From the NCBI GenBank assembly GCA_009602735.1, contig WELA01006414.1:152410-216409 (forward strand): a stretch of 64,000 bases of DNA, in the 5' to 3' direction. Position 1 is the stretch's first letter; each line of letters begins with the position of its first letter. A program made the position numbers and the translations under genes. This DNA is from Mesotaenium endlicherianum. Taxonomy: Eukaryota; Streptophyta; Zygnematophyceae; Zygnematales; Mesotaeniaceae. Positions 21,133 to 32,631 of the stretch are shown in pieces. The notes beneath the pieces are model-generated. The model searched no databases and was not told where the DNA came from. It worked only from the letters and a program-made list of their open reading frames with translations.

Positions 21133-22355
21133 TTGAATCCTGCTGATGCACTCTCTAGAAGACCTGACTTGCAAGAAAGGAACTTTAGTCAGCATGCTCT
21201 AGATAAAGTCCTTTGTCCACTCACTTCCACAAAGGTGAAAAAGTCCTTCCTAAGAAAGCCTACCTTTCTGACCCAACATTTGAGCCCAGCCCCACTGATG
21301 GTGTGTGCCTTGATACTGCACTCGGATATAGGTTAAAGGAAGGGGTCTGGGTAACTGACATGACTTCACGCAGACTGATGCTGGTCATTCCTAATAACTT
21401 GGAAATAAGGTCACTCTTATTGAGTCCAGCACATGACAGTTTACTGGGTGGGCATTTGGGGCAGGCCAAAACAATTGGCAAACTAGCAAAACACTATCAT
21501 TGGGATGGTTTGCCTCGGGAGGTCTTGAAATATGTTTAGTCGTGTGATCAGTGTCAGAAAAATAAGTCTACGCACACATTACCCGGGGGGCTATTACAAC
21601 CACTACCCATCCCAGCTGGATGCTGGGAAACAATATCAATGGACTGGGTGGTCACACTACCAAGAACTGCCAATGGGCATGCTTCGCTATTGGTAGTAGT
21701 GGATAAACTGACAAAAATGGTCATTTTCATCCCCACCACCGTCAAAGTAACTGCACTCGAAACAGCAAGACAATTCTACAACCATATAGTATGCCAACAT
21801 GGGCAACCCTCTTATATTATCTCAGACAGAGACTCAAAATTTACCTCTAAGTACTGGAAAGCTTTATTGGGGTTAATGGGAGTCAATCAGCTGCTCAGTA
21901 CAGCAAACCACCCTCAGACTGATGGGCAGACTGAAAGAACTAGCCGAGTTTTGCAGAAGGTGCTGAGAGCATATATTAACCAAATATAAGATAATTGGCA
22001 TGACCTGTAGCCTCAAATTCAATTTGCGGTCAACAGTGCAGTGCACGCGTTAACGGAAAATACTCCTTTTGGACTTAGTCTGGGTAGAGCCCCTAAGTCT
22101 CTTTCAGATAAACTAGGGGAGTCTTTAATTCACCCTGAGGGGATTGACAATTCAGTGTCTCTCCAGTTAACTCAAGTGTTCGCTGACTCCCTGTCTGAAG
22201 TCCAACACAATCTGCACAAACCCCAGGAAAATCAACAAAAATACATTAGTCAACACCGTCGAGAGCTGACATTTTCAAAGGGCAATTTGGTCAAATTGCA
22301 TTCTCAACACCTGTACCTGCCTGGTGTGGTAAAGAAAAAGCTTGGTCCAATCTAG
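21133..22355 (+). pseudogene. Gyp4 integrase
   Basis: NPADALSRRPDL leads to the zinc domain (HDSLLGGHLGQAK, CDQCQKNKS) with a TAG between the His and Cys parts. The core keeps the DDE set: ISMDWVVTLP, IISDRDSKF, HPQTDGQTERTS. The GRAPKSLSDKLG segment and the C-terminal GNLVKLHSQHLYLPGVVKKKLGPI follow. Only a few stops separate the frames, so this is the best-preserved integrase in the window. Confidence 0.88.
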
Positions 22356-22433
22356 GTTGGTCCATCTTCGATGGTGCACCGTGTTGGTCCGAATGCTTAC
22401 AAACTGAATATGTCAGAGGAATACAAGGGACAC

Positions 22434-22627
22434 CTGAGGAATATGAGGTTGATGAGATTTTAGAAGCTCGCTCTGTCCGTCGATCATATAAATATGTCAT
22501 GAATTATCTGGTCCGATGGAAGGGTTACGATGCCTCAGGGAAAACTTGGGAATTTAAGGACCATTTGACCAATGCCACAGGGGCGTTGAAACGGTTTTAC
22601 CTTCGGGAGGCTGGGACACCTCCCTAA
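22434..22627 (+). pseudogene. Gyp4 chromodomain
   Basis: The translated DNA reads EEYEVDEILEARS, then YLVRWKGYDASGKTWE, then ALKRFYLREAG and a stop. The YEVDEIL and W-K-G-Y...W elements are diagnostic for a chromodomain. It follows integrase after a short frame break, confirming a chromovirus. The stop at 22625-22627 lies about 50 bp before the polypurine tract. Confidence 0.85.
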
Positions 22628-22674
22628 CTGTCATTCCAGTTGACATGAGAAGGTGACAGGAGGTCCAGTCTCCA

Positions 22675-22690
22675 TTTAAGTTGGAGGGGA
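22675..22690 (+). other. Gyp4 polypurine tract
   Basis: TTTAAGTTGGAGGGGA is nearly the same as TTTAAGTTGGAGGGA at 26082 and 29054. The last one directly abuts an LTR, which identifies the motif as the plus-strand primer of this element group. Here no family C LTR follows, so the 3' end has been replaced or lost. Confidence 0.75.
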
Positions 22691-23050
22691 AATAAGGCCA
22701 AATGTGGCCTAAAGTGACAGTTAGTGACAGAAAGTGACAATAATTGACTGTGAGTGACAGTTTTGACAGGCAGCCCACTGACAGTTGAAACAGGCAATCC
22801 ACCTTAAATAATAAGTTGGAGGGAGTGGGATAAACATCTCAAAAACTAGCCGATTACCGATTGCCGTTGCATATTCATCCTTGCCACTCGACTACGCTCA
22901 CACTCACTTCTCTTTCAAGCACACTCGCACTTTCAATTTACTCACACCAGGTATTGCATGCCCTAACTCCCTCTACTACGTTCTTCCTTGTGAAAATACT
23001 CAATCCTCTGCATGATATCATGACTACACTAACTCCATTGTGGTATGAAT
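22691..23050 (+). other. Unassigned LTR-like spacer
   Basis: The segment follows the Gyp4 polypurine tract and contains repeated GTGACAG words. A second GTTGGAGGGAGTGGGA purine tract lies near 22815. It precedes a gag-like frame, so it may be an LTR of another family fused here. No boundaries or partner copy could be fixed. Confidence 0.3.
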
Positions 23051-23059
23051 GAGCAGGAT

Positions 23060-24090
23060 GACTCAATTGTCTGGATTCAAAAGGAAAAGAAGGGCAGACG
23101 AGGCACAGGCGCAGTACAGGAAGTTCCATGGCGACATTGAATCATCTTCCATCTCTTCTCGAGAATCAGAGCGACTTTGACTACAGCGGGAGGCTCTGAA
23201 GAGGAAGGAGGAGGAAGAACAGGCCAGGCTGAGATAGGAAGAGCAGGACAGAAAAGCTGCAGAGAAAGCCAAGAAGGCGAAGGAACAAAGGTTGGCTGAG
23301 GAGAGGGAGAAGCATCAGGCTGAGGAGGAACAGAGGAGAATCAAAAGCTACCGCTACACGGTGATGGGCAAGGGCTTTGATCTTTTGGAGGAGGCCTTCA
23401 AGTACGCCCACAGGAACCGAAGTGGATCACAAAGGGACATACTGCAGCGGGAAGGGGAGTCAGCCCAAGGTTTTGACAAGTACATAGAAGTTAGCACAGG
23501 GCTTCCATTGTACCATGACTACGCCAAGATGGTGGGGTATACGACCCGAGAGGCCAAAGCATTGGCCCAGATAGGTGAATCTGAAACAATGCTAATATTT
23601 GGGATTTGGGACACGGACAGGGTCATCAGGTTGATCCCGATGGATACGGATAGCTTCAAGGATACCACTTCCCACAACCGGTTCAAGGCCATGTATAACA
23701 AGGTGGAGAGAAGAAGCCGGGAGTTCTTGGCAAAGGAGATCAGCCATGGATTTCTCAAGGCAATGGTACCCTTGTACTATGAAGAGGACAGATCCTGCTT
23801 TCTTTCTCTAGCCCACTAACAGGCGCTGGATGACCATCACCATGAAGGACCAGCAAAATGACCGAGCTGAGGAAGGCGATTTCCTCGCAGATTTGCAGGG
23901 GAAGATAGTGCTGCCACCTCACATTGCAGCATGGGACTCAAGGCTAGATGGAGTCAGGGACTGCATGAGTCAGGAGACACAGGAGGGTAGGACCAGGGCT
24001 AGAGATTCTTTCTCTAAGGGGAAGCATGCTTATGCCAAATGGGCAAGCAAGCAAGGGGAGAAAGACCTGTATGCGATCAGGACCCAGCAA
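23060..24090 (+). pseudogene. Coiled-coil, gag-like frame of unknown family
   Basis: The start is Lys/Arg-rich (SGFKRKRRADEAQAQ). A long Glu/Lys/Arg/Ala heptad-like region (about residues 30-100) with two stops follows. A folded-looking part comes next (YTVMGKGFDLLEEAF, GLPLYHDYAKMVGYTTREAK, IFGIWDTDRVIRL) and ends at a stop at 23817-23819. I do not recognise the family. Its place before an RNase H-integrase block suggests a gag or accessory frame of a retroelement. At about 24095 it is joined abruptly to an RNase H sequence. Confidence 0.4.
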
Positions 24091-24094
24091 CCCC

Positions 24095-26030
24095 CACCTG
24101 CCTTGTGCTCTGCTCCTATTCTCGTTGTTTATAACTCCAACAAATCTGTGGAGGTGGGACTGACGCATGGATGCCATTTTGTTACAGCCTGCGAACAAAA
24201 CCACAAAGGATGGTAAGGTAAAGCAAGAGTGGCATCCTGTGTTGTATGAGTCGATGAAGTTCAATCCAGTTGAGATTCATTATTTTGTGCATGACAAAGA
24301 GTTGTTAACTATTATTTATGGCCTCAAATAGTGGAGGGTCTACTTACATGGAAAGGCTTTCAAAGTGATTACAGATAATGTAGCTTTGACAAATATTCAG
24401 AAGAAGCGTAAGTTTTCAAGGAGGGAGAACCACTGGAGCCAGATGCTGGAGCAATTCCAGGTCCATATTAGCTACAAACCAAGAAAGTTGAATCCTGTTG
24501 ATGCTCTTTCTAAAAGACCTGACTTGCAAATAAAGAACTTTGATCAGCATGTTGTAGATAAGGTGCACTCACTTCACTCAAGGTGAAAAAGTCCTTTCTT
24601 GATAAGCTTAGGAAAGCCTACCTTTCCGACCCAACATTCGAGCCCAGCCCAACTGATGGTGTGTATTCTGCTACTTTATGTGGGGAATAGGCTAATTGAA
24701 GGGGTCTGGGTGAATGAAACTACTTGAGGAAAGCTGAAGCTGGTTTTTCCTAATAACATGGACTTCAGGTCTTTATTACTGAGTCAAGCTCATGATAGCA
24801 TACTGGATGGGCATTTGAGGCAAGCCAAAACTGCAGGCAAACTGGCAAAACACTACAATTGGGAAGGTTTGCCTCGGGAGCTCTTAAAATTTATTCAGTA
24901 TGTGACGAGTGTCAAAAAAAAAAGTCTAGGCACACACGACCCGGGAGTTTATTGCAACCATTACCTATTCCAACTGGGAGATGGGAAACCATATCAATGG
25001 ATAAGATGGTAACACTACCGAGAATTGCTAATGGACATGTACTTATTCTCGTAGTAGTTAGTAGACTGATGGAAATGGTCATTTGTATCCCCACCGCTGT
25101 CAAGGTAATTGCTCTCAAAACTGCGAGACAGTTCTTTAACAATGTAGTATGCCAAAATGGGCTGCTCTCTAACACCTTTCCAACAGGAACTCAAAGTTCA
25201 ACTCTAAGTTCCAGAGAGCTCTAATGGGGTTAATGGGAGTCAAGCAGCTACTCAGCACAGCAAATCACCTTCAAAATGATGGACAATAAAGAGAATTAAC
25301 AGAGGTCTTATGACGTGCTGAGAGCCTATATAAATAAAAAACACAATAATTGGGATGACTTGTTGCCCCAAAATCATTTTGCTGTGGACTGTGGTGTCCA
25401 TGCGTCAAGGGGGAACTCCGTTTGAACTCAGGCTGGGTAGAGTTCCTAAGTCCTCCTTAGATATGTGGAGGAAGTCATTGATTCATCCTGAGAGAATTGA
25501 CAATCCGGTGTCCCTTCAGTTAACTCAAGAGCTTGCTGAAACCTAGTCAAAGGTGCAACAGAACCTGTATAAAGCACACGAAATCCAACAAAAATATGCC
25601 AATCAACACCGTCAAGAACTGACATTTTCTAAGGGTGACCTGGTCAAATTGCATTTTCAAAACCTGTACCTTCCTTGTGTGGTCAAAAAAAAGTTTGGTC
25701 CAATTTGGATCAGCCCATATTTGGTGGTACGCCAAATCAGTCAGAATGCTTACAAATTGAACCATACATTAAGAATGACACACTATTCACAGGTTGGTTA
25801 CGTGTCCAATTGGGACCGGACCCCGCCGGCCGAGAGGGTGATCCTGAGAAGTATGAAGTGGATAAGATTTTGGAAGCTCGCTCGTCCGTCAATCCTCTAA
25901 ATATGTCATGAAGTACCTGGTCAGATAGAAAAGACATGATGCATCTGGGAACACATGGGAATTGAAGGACCAATTGGTCAACGCAACAGGTACATTAAAA
26001 CGTTTCTATTTTGGGAAACTGGTACATCAC
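24095..26030 (+). pseudogene. Gyp5: RNase H, integrase and chromodomain fragment
   Basis: This starts inside RNase H (ALCSAPILVVYNSNKSVEV) and continues HPVLYESMKFNPVE, VHDKELLTIIYGLK, then the tether KLNPVDALSKRPDL. Integrase shows HDSILDGHLRQAK, ISMDKMVTLP and a degraded Glu region (HLQNDGQ with TAA after it). The C-terminus KGDLVKLHFQNLYLPCVVKKKFGPIW and a chromodomain start EKYEVDKILEARSS follow. It matches Gyp4 closely but lacks gag, protease and RT, and is more decayed: the second Asp motif is altered (NTFPTGTQ). Confidence 0.85.
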
Positions 26031-26080
26031 ATTAATTGCCATTTCAGTTGACATGGACAGGTGACAAGAGGCCCTTTCTC

Positions 26081-26099
26081 TATTTAAGTTGGAGGGAAA
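26081..26099 (+). other. Gyp5 polypurine tract
   Basis: TATTTAAGTTGGAGGGAAA is followed by TGTGACAGTC, a plausible LTR start. The piggyBac end lies 31 bp further on, so the LTR is interrupted almost at once. Confidence 0.7.
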
Positions 26100-26129
26100 T
26101 GTGACAGTCAAGGGACGATTACGTGACGT

Positions 26130-26160
26130 TTAACACTAGATGGCCGGTGCACTCTATAGG
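26130..26160 (+). other. Candidate piggyBac left end (TTAA target)
   Basis: TTAA followed by CACTAGATGGCC resembles the TTAA-CCCTAGA terminus of piggyBac elements. It lies about 420 bp ahead of the transposase frame in the same orientation. A matching right end was not found with confidence; TTAGTGTTTTT near 29028 is the best but weak candidate. Confidence 0.4.
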
Positions 26161-26554
26161 GTGCTTATGACATATTTGGGTGGATTTAGAGACCCTGCTG
26201 GTTTGGGCTACCATTTTCTGCATATTTGTCCATTTTTTATAAAAACTATCGTATACGATCACACATGTGCCAGAGAATGTGCAATTAAATTGGCGATTGA
26301 ATCCGGCTAGTACAGACAAAGTTACAAGTGAACTGTGACATCAAAAATTATTGAAACTGAAACTGCGAATGAAGCATATTCGCAAGAATTAGCAATAGCA
26401 CAGCCTTCTTCTTCATCGAAGTTCTTGCTCTGTCCGCCATGGATAGCACCAAAAACTCCTAAGGTCAGTTCCTAGGACTGTTTATCTACATTTCTGCTGT
26501 TTTCTTTGGTCGTTGCTGAGCATATGAGCAATTTGAGGACAATGCAAGGAATTT

Positions 26555-28620
26555 ATGTTGAGAGGAGAGTTCGTGAAGAAGAAAGAGGGAAAGAAGGAGA
26601 AGTTGCTCTATGAAGTCTTGTTCGCGTTTGATCGTAAGAAGAGAACGTTTACTGCAAACTTTGTAAAGGCCCACATGCGGCCATTATATTTTTTTGATGC
26701 AGTGATTGTGCCTGGAGTGTTCAAGGAGAGATCGGCCGAAGTGCAACCTTGACAGTCTGCACAATCTGTTGTAGACCAGCCACTGCAGCCTACTTTGCTC
26801 AACTTTGACCAGTCTTTTGAAACAAACATTGAGTCTGATACTCTACCTTCTTCTCAAACCGAGAAGAGGAAGAGAGCGCGGCCTATTGGTGCTCCTGTTG
26901 AGAGGAGCAAGTTTAGAACATGACAAATGGCATCAGATAAGCTAAAGAAGGGCAAACCTAAGGTCCTCAATTCTAAGTCTGATGCCAGTGCCAGTGAAGA
27001 TAACAGCAGCTCCGAAGAAGAGAAGGAGCACATATTGCCCCTGAGCATGCAAGAAGACACAGAGGCAAGTGGAGATCCTCAACCACAGGAGTGGAATTGG
27101 AAGCTGCCAGCACCTGGTGAGGTCTACAACAACATGTTGCTGAAGCCTTTTACAGATCATCATCATGGTCTTCAAGGCATAGCAGACAAGACCTTCAGAG
27201 GCTTGTCTCCTTTTGGAGTTCTTTGTCTGTTCATGCCCATTTGCTTTTTTGGGGAATTAGCAAGAGAGACAAATGCATATGCTGCAGAACATGGTGCTAA
27301 AGGTTGGGTGCCTTGCACTATCACTGAGATTGTTATCTTTCATGGTTTGTGCATGGCTATGGGCTTGCATGCTTTTCCTAGTCTCAAGTGCTATTGGAAG
27401 AGTTTAGTGAAAGATCCCATCACTCTTCCTAACTTTGGCTGGGTCATGTTTAGAAATAGATTCAAGGACATTTGACGATACTTTTATGTCAAAGATAGTA
27501 AGGATAGAAAGTGCTTTTCTACAACCTCTAGAGAGTACAAATTGTGCAATTGAACCCATTCACTGACCTTCTCATTAGTACTTTCAAGAAGTACTATAGC
27601 CACGGAGCAACTTTGACTATTGATGAGAGAACCATTTCAAGTAGGAATAAGCAGTGTCCTATTAGAATATACAACTTGAGCAAACCTTACATGTATGGTA
27701 TTGAAGTCTTTAATGTGTGTGATGCTATCACATACTTTTGTTATGCATTCATCATATATGACAGAGTGGAGAGAGATGGCTTGAAAAGTGATGTGGTTCT
27801 AGATCTTGTAGCAATGCTTCTTGTTGGTAGATTGTTCACTCTTGTTGTGGATGGAGAATTCACAATTCCTAACTTGTTCGAACGGTTAGCTAGACTTGGT
27901 CATGATGCTACAGGCATAGTAGTTATTAATAGAAAGAACTTCCCGGCTAATAAGGTGTGGATGAAGCCTAATAGTCATTCTTAGGGTCATTGTAAGACTG
28001 TCATGAATGAGAATCCTCCTATGATAGTATGCACGTGGCAGGACAATAAATATTTTTTTGTTCAACAGCTGCAGGATTAGCCCCTACAATACAGAGCAGG
28101 AGAGATGGTAAACATAGGCGTGCACTTTCTGCTCCTGAAGTGGTTGAGCATTACAACTTGTACAAGGATGCTCTAGACCAGTTTGATTCTTTGTTTCTAA
28201 AGAGGAACTATAGTGCTGAGAGAGAGAGTATAAGTGGTGGCATCGAGCATATTGGAGCATTATGGGATGGGTTGCTTGCAAATATATTCATTATGCTAAA
28301 GATGGACAATAATACCGCTGATAGGTTTGAGACTTACTTAGATGTCATGGATGAGATGTGTTCATTTCAACATCTCAATGAGGCTGGCCCATCTAGGGTG
28401 GCAACAAGAATTTCCTCGGCTCAACCCTCTCATGAAGATAAATTTACCCACAGGCACTTTCCTTGCAGGATTCCTAGTGACAAGTATGAGTATTATAAGG
28501 TGTGTGCTTCTGTTCTTCGCGACCAACGTAGCTTAGGATAGAGGCCGACAAAGACGAAGTACATGTGTTTCCATTGTGGTATTTCCTTCTCTGCAGCACC
28601 TTGCTTTCAAGTAGGGGGCC
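26555..28620 (+). pseudogene. piggyBac-type (DDE_Tnp_1_7) transposase, decayed
   Basis: The N-terminal part (26555-27472) stays in one frame with two TGA stops at CGA-like positions and has an acidic Ser-rich region. The core after 27544 carries LTIDERTISSRNKQCPIR, KPYMYGIEVFNVCD, then VVDGEFTIPNLFERL and CTWQDNKYFF. The three aspartates expected for the piggyBac DDD site are therefore visible. Then come VVEHYNLYKDALDQFD and a Cys-rich end (MCFHCGISFSAAPCFQ) like the family's C-terminal zinc domain. At least one frameshift (about 27510) and four stops show it is inactive. It is inserted in a chromovirus LTR region. Confidence 0.82.
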
Positions 28621-29050
28621 GATACTCAGGCAGATAGGGCCAGCAGGAGGGCTGCTAGGGAGGCAGCCAAAGGGACACCAGCATCACCCTCCCACCAAGG
28701 CCATGTGCCCTTAGCCCATGTCATGTAGCACCCTTCCGGGAATCCTCTGCTTTTACTTGTCAGCTTGCGAATTGCGCAAGAGCGGGCAGCTACTATTAAC
28801 TTGCAATCTGTGCAAGAGCAGGCTGCTCAGCTGCTACGTTCCCCTATAGGCCCACCCTTGGGTGGATCTGAAGGGTTCAAAAGGCCACCAGATAGGAAAG
28901 CAGGATCAAGATATAGGTTTAGCTCTCCAAATGATAGAGCTTTACGGACATAGGTTGCATGCAGGAGTCAATAGACTGGTATATTGCATGCCTGGTTAGA
29001 ATGCTGATGTTATTACTTGTAAATAAGTGCTTAGTGTTTTTGAGACGATT
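28621..29050 (+). other. Retroelement remnant between piggyBac and LTR-C
   Basis: There are Ala/Arg/Gln-rich short frames (ADRASRRAAREAAKG, QSVQEQAAQLL) in the style of gag tails. A piece reading GVNRLVYCMPG and NADV resembles the tether between RNase H and integrase. No intact gene is present. Confidence 0.35.
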
Positions 29051-29051
29051 A

Positions 29052-29772
29052 CAATTTAAGTTGGAGGGATTATAATGAATCAGTATATTGGTAGATATAA
29101 TATTCATTTAGATATAATAGTTAATGAAGTTCAATATGCTGAACTCTAATTAATATTAAGTTTGTTGGACCTTCAAGAATACTTAGTATGATGACTCAGC
29201 CGGGTACAGTAGACTGAAGTCCACTATAGGTCAGCTTGCTGACACATTCTTTAACAATCAGCTGACTGCCGTGCGCGGTACGCCGCTATCAGTGAACTGC
29301 CCAATTATGCATCTAAGTGTGTTATGCTAGAGGAATGGCCATATGACACCCTTGGGTGGATGGTGATTTGGGATGATGGGAGATGCCTGTGGATCTGGTT
29401 GGCCGAGGTCCTACCGACATGGTTAACTACCGGGTAGGCGGTGCCATCGCACTTACTCATTCCATGTACATAGGCTAGGTGATGCTCTCGAGTTCGACAT
29501 TTTGAAACAAGGCCAACTCTCTATACACCTACTGAGAGCACATCTGAATCCAAGGCTGCATGCCCTGACACGCACTGCTTACTAGCCTTGCTTATGTATG
29601 AGTTTACTGATGGCATGATTCATGCTCGTTACTTGCATTTGACTTGTGAGTATTGCTGACTACTAGTTGTGTGTTCTTGTTGTTTCATAAGTTAACCAAA
29701 ACATACCATAAAGATTACTTGCTGATCTTTCATTTAATTGTTAATCGCCTATTGGTAAGTCGATTCATTTCA
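29052..29772 (+). repeat. Polypurine tract and LTR of family C (702 bp), 3' type
   Basis: AATTTAAGTTGGAGGGA (29053-29069) is followed by an LTR from 29071 starting TATAATGAATCAG and ending GATTCATTTCA at 29772. It matches 17345-18094 and 57592-58273. It has a polypurine tract before and no primer site after, so it is a 3' LTR. The bases after it (GCAAC) do not match those before 17345 (TCTCA), so the two are not simply ends of one insertion. Confidence 0.83.
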
Positions 29773-30342
29773 GCAACAAAGTAGCGTGCCCAAACGCGAT
29801 AGCCCAGCTAGTATGTACGAAAGAACCTACCTAACTAGCTAACGCGTCAACGCGTGATCGAGTACTAATGATTCACACAAAAGCGACCTACGACTTGGTA
29901 TAGTGGACCATTTCCATCCCCAGAGGCACCCTACTCTCCTTATACCCTAGCAAACCCGTGGGCATACCCTACGGGGTTGCCTATGGTACACGAGTGCTTG
30001 GGCATGGACAAGAATGGATTCCACGTGCTACCAATGCACACCCGTTCGGCGGGCCGACCTCGCGTCGACCCTCACACGTGTGGGCGGCGGCACACGGGTG
30101 AGAGTGGAATGTAAGCGCAAGATCCGGGAGAGGAATCACAGCTGCTCAACAACAGAACCTCATGAGCGGATCATGGATCCACGTGCTCACCACCACTGCC
30201 CATGAACCAAACACTCCTCACCTACCACCCTAACTCGACTAAGCACTAAAACTATCAGCACCCTCCATCCTCAGACAACCTTACCTAGACACCTAAGGGA
30301 CTCGATAGCAGTGGGCACGACAATGCAACTTGGTATCAAAGC
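29773..30342 (+). repeat. LTR-like segment ending at a primer site
   Basis: GC-rich sequence ends ...GACAATGCA. Two or three bases later comes TGGTATCAAAGC (30331-30342), the other common form of the initiator-Met primer site. This suggests a 5' LTR remnant of an unrelated element. No partner LTR or coding region was found. Confidence 0.4.
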
Positions 30343-32120
30343 ATATCCGTCGACTCGATGCAATAAAATAGCCGCAATTTTAAAATATAACAATATTCTG
30401 AATTTGCTTAGTATCATATCATGTAACTTCCACTTTTTGGATTTGAGGAACAATGGTGCTTGTGTGTATACAAATACATGTGCATAGTGGGGTATCAAAA
30501 TGGCCAATTGTTTTTTGGGCTTTATGCTTTATATATTAATGGGATGATAACAAGCATATATTTCTAGTTGTGCATTTTTTAGAATCAAAGGATACTTCAA
30601 GTTTGTGAGATTTTGTCGTTTGGTGATTTATATAAAATGCCTTGTTGTCTTTGTGTGTCCAACAACTTTCAGAGCCGAGTTGAGTGGGGTACAATGTGGA
30701 AACATATATACATCGTTTAAACCTGTCCAATGAAGGTTTTGACTTTGTAAGACTATGCAAACGTGAAACTACTAACCACACGCCACAATTTGAAATATTT
30801 GCGGAGCAACTGGTCAACATGACATAATTTTGAAAATATAGCTTACGTTTAAATCCATTGTGCTAATAGCACTTTCGTTTAAAACCGTTCTAATTCACGC
30901 GAGAAGTAGGTGTCAAATGACAAGAAACGGCGGAACACGATGGTGTTTGCACACCATAAGGTACTTTTGGGTAACAGATGGCCTGATAGTAGGCGAAACA
31001 TCCCTGTCAAGTTAGCGTCATGTCATGTTCGTGTCAATATGAAGGAAAGAAGCCTAGTAGTGTTGGGGTTGGTTTAGAGTGGGCAAGAATGAGCGGTCGT
31101 ATTCTATTCGACTCTACTCATTTGTACCCAAGGGTACAATGCGTCTCTAAAGTTTAAAATTTGGACCACTTTCGTTGTTGAGAGTGCACTTTGGCGCGCT
31201 ATTTGCTATCCATTTCAGTCGCCTTTAAAATTGGGAATCGGCTAAAAGTGCACAGAAAATATGAAAACACGATTGAGACAGACTCTCCTTCTTATCTTGC
31301 GGAGTCTTAATTTGCGCGAGGTACATTGGTGTACATGTCAAATGCAATAGAAGGGCGAGGACGTGTGCCGACAAAGACTTCAAAATTCGTCAAATTGAGT
31401 CACTTTTACCATTGAATAAATTTCTAAACAATGAGTAGCGGAAAACTCGATAGAACATTGGCCGGAACAAAACATTTGGCGAGTGCCCTCTCTAAAACAG
31501 CCTTATATGGACTTGGGTGGTCTTCCTCAATTGTTTGACGAAAGTTATAAAAAGGCGTACTCCCTGATGAAGACAGATTAGAGAAAATCTCAATAACCGT
31601 TCAAAAAGCGATCACACTCCAAATTTTATTGGCCTCTCAAACAGCCTCAAATCGCTTGAGAATCGCTTCTTGAGAAGCGAATTTCTAGAGTGCCTTTTGA
31701 ACACTTTATTTCTCAAGCGCGTCGTTTCCAAACGCCTCGGCCACTTGACGTCGCGGTCGTCCGGATGTTTCTCGAACGCCGTTCTCGCCGTTTGTGTCCG
31801 ACACGCCTCACGAGTAGCCACCTCGGTTGGATCTCAAACGCTGCTACCACAACCGCTCACTCGTGTAAGGCATTCTCGGCGACTATTCCGATTACACCGT
31901 GCATGCGAGAGACTCGTGATTCGGAAGCACTCTACATTTCCAAGTTAAAGCGCCACAATCTACATTCAAGTTTCAGCCACTACGGCACAAATCGCGTCCG
32001 CATTTTCCAAACTGATCCACGTTAAACGCTGTCGACATAGTTCATACGCTGCATTCTAGAATTGACATCGTCCCACAATTGCGCGAATTGAAATCGAGGC
32101 GTACGACCTTGAACTGTAAC
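30343..32120. other. AT-rich intergenic DNA, no gene seen
   Basis: No frame with recognisable protein character was found on either strand. A 94-codon minus-strand frame at 30536-30820 has no known motif. From about 31600 the sequence is rich in inverted words such as CGCTTGAGAATCGCTTCTTGAGAAGCG pieces, which could form small hairpins. Confidence 0.5.
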
Positions 32121-32631
32121 CCCCGGTCACATATCTTGACTTCTCTTCGCTGTGAGATCCTTGACCACTGTTCTTGCTTGGTCGTCCTGAGGCATTTCAA
32201 ACATAGGAAAATGGAAAACACAGCATGATCTCCCTATTTGGTCAACTATCATGCCCTTTTGGTCTGACGCATTTTGGATTTTCCACAACAATTTTGGCAT
32301 CATGTCCCCCCCAATTTGATTCAATATCAATAACTTCAACCTTGACAAGATGTCAAATCATACGAATTTCATAATGTGCACTAGTTGAATAGGTTCTCAT
32401 GTACTTCCATTATGATTTCTTTCAATAATAATTTAGGATACATTGCTTTCATTAAAAGTGGACATGACTGCCCACAACAGATGGCCCTCTCTTCATAACT
32501 TCAAAACACTTGCTATCTTTTCAAATTTACACTCCTTACAATTACATTAAGATGTACTCTATGTCTTCCACCACATCTCCCACTAACTTTTCAAGTATGC
32601 TGATTGCAGGCATGTCATTCCTGTCCAAGCT

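Noticed and set aside
17345-29772. One full-length 12.4-kb element bounded by the two LTR-C copies
   Set aside because: The 5-bp flanks differ (TCTCA and GCAAC), and the interior contains two partial pol blocks and a foreign purine tract without LTR-C.
31600-32025. Plus-strand Arg/Ser-rich frames as a gene
   Set aside because: Two overlapping phases are equally open, composition is biased by repeated CTTGAGAA/CGCTT words, and no motif or splice evidence is present.
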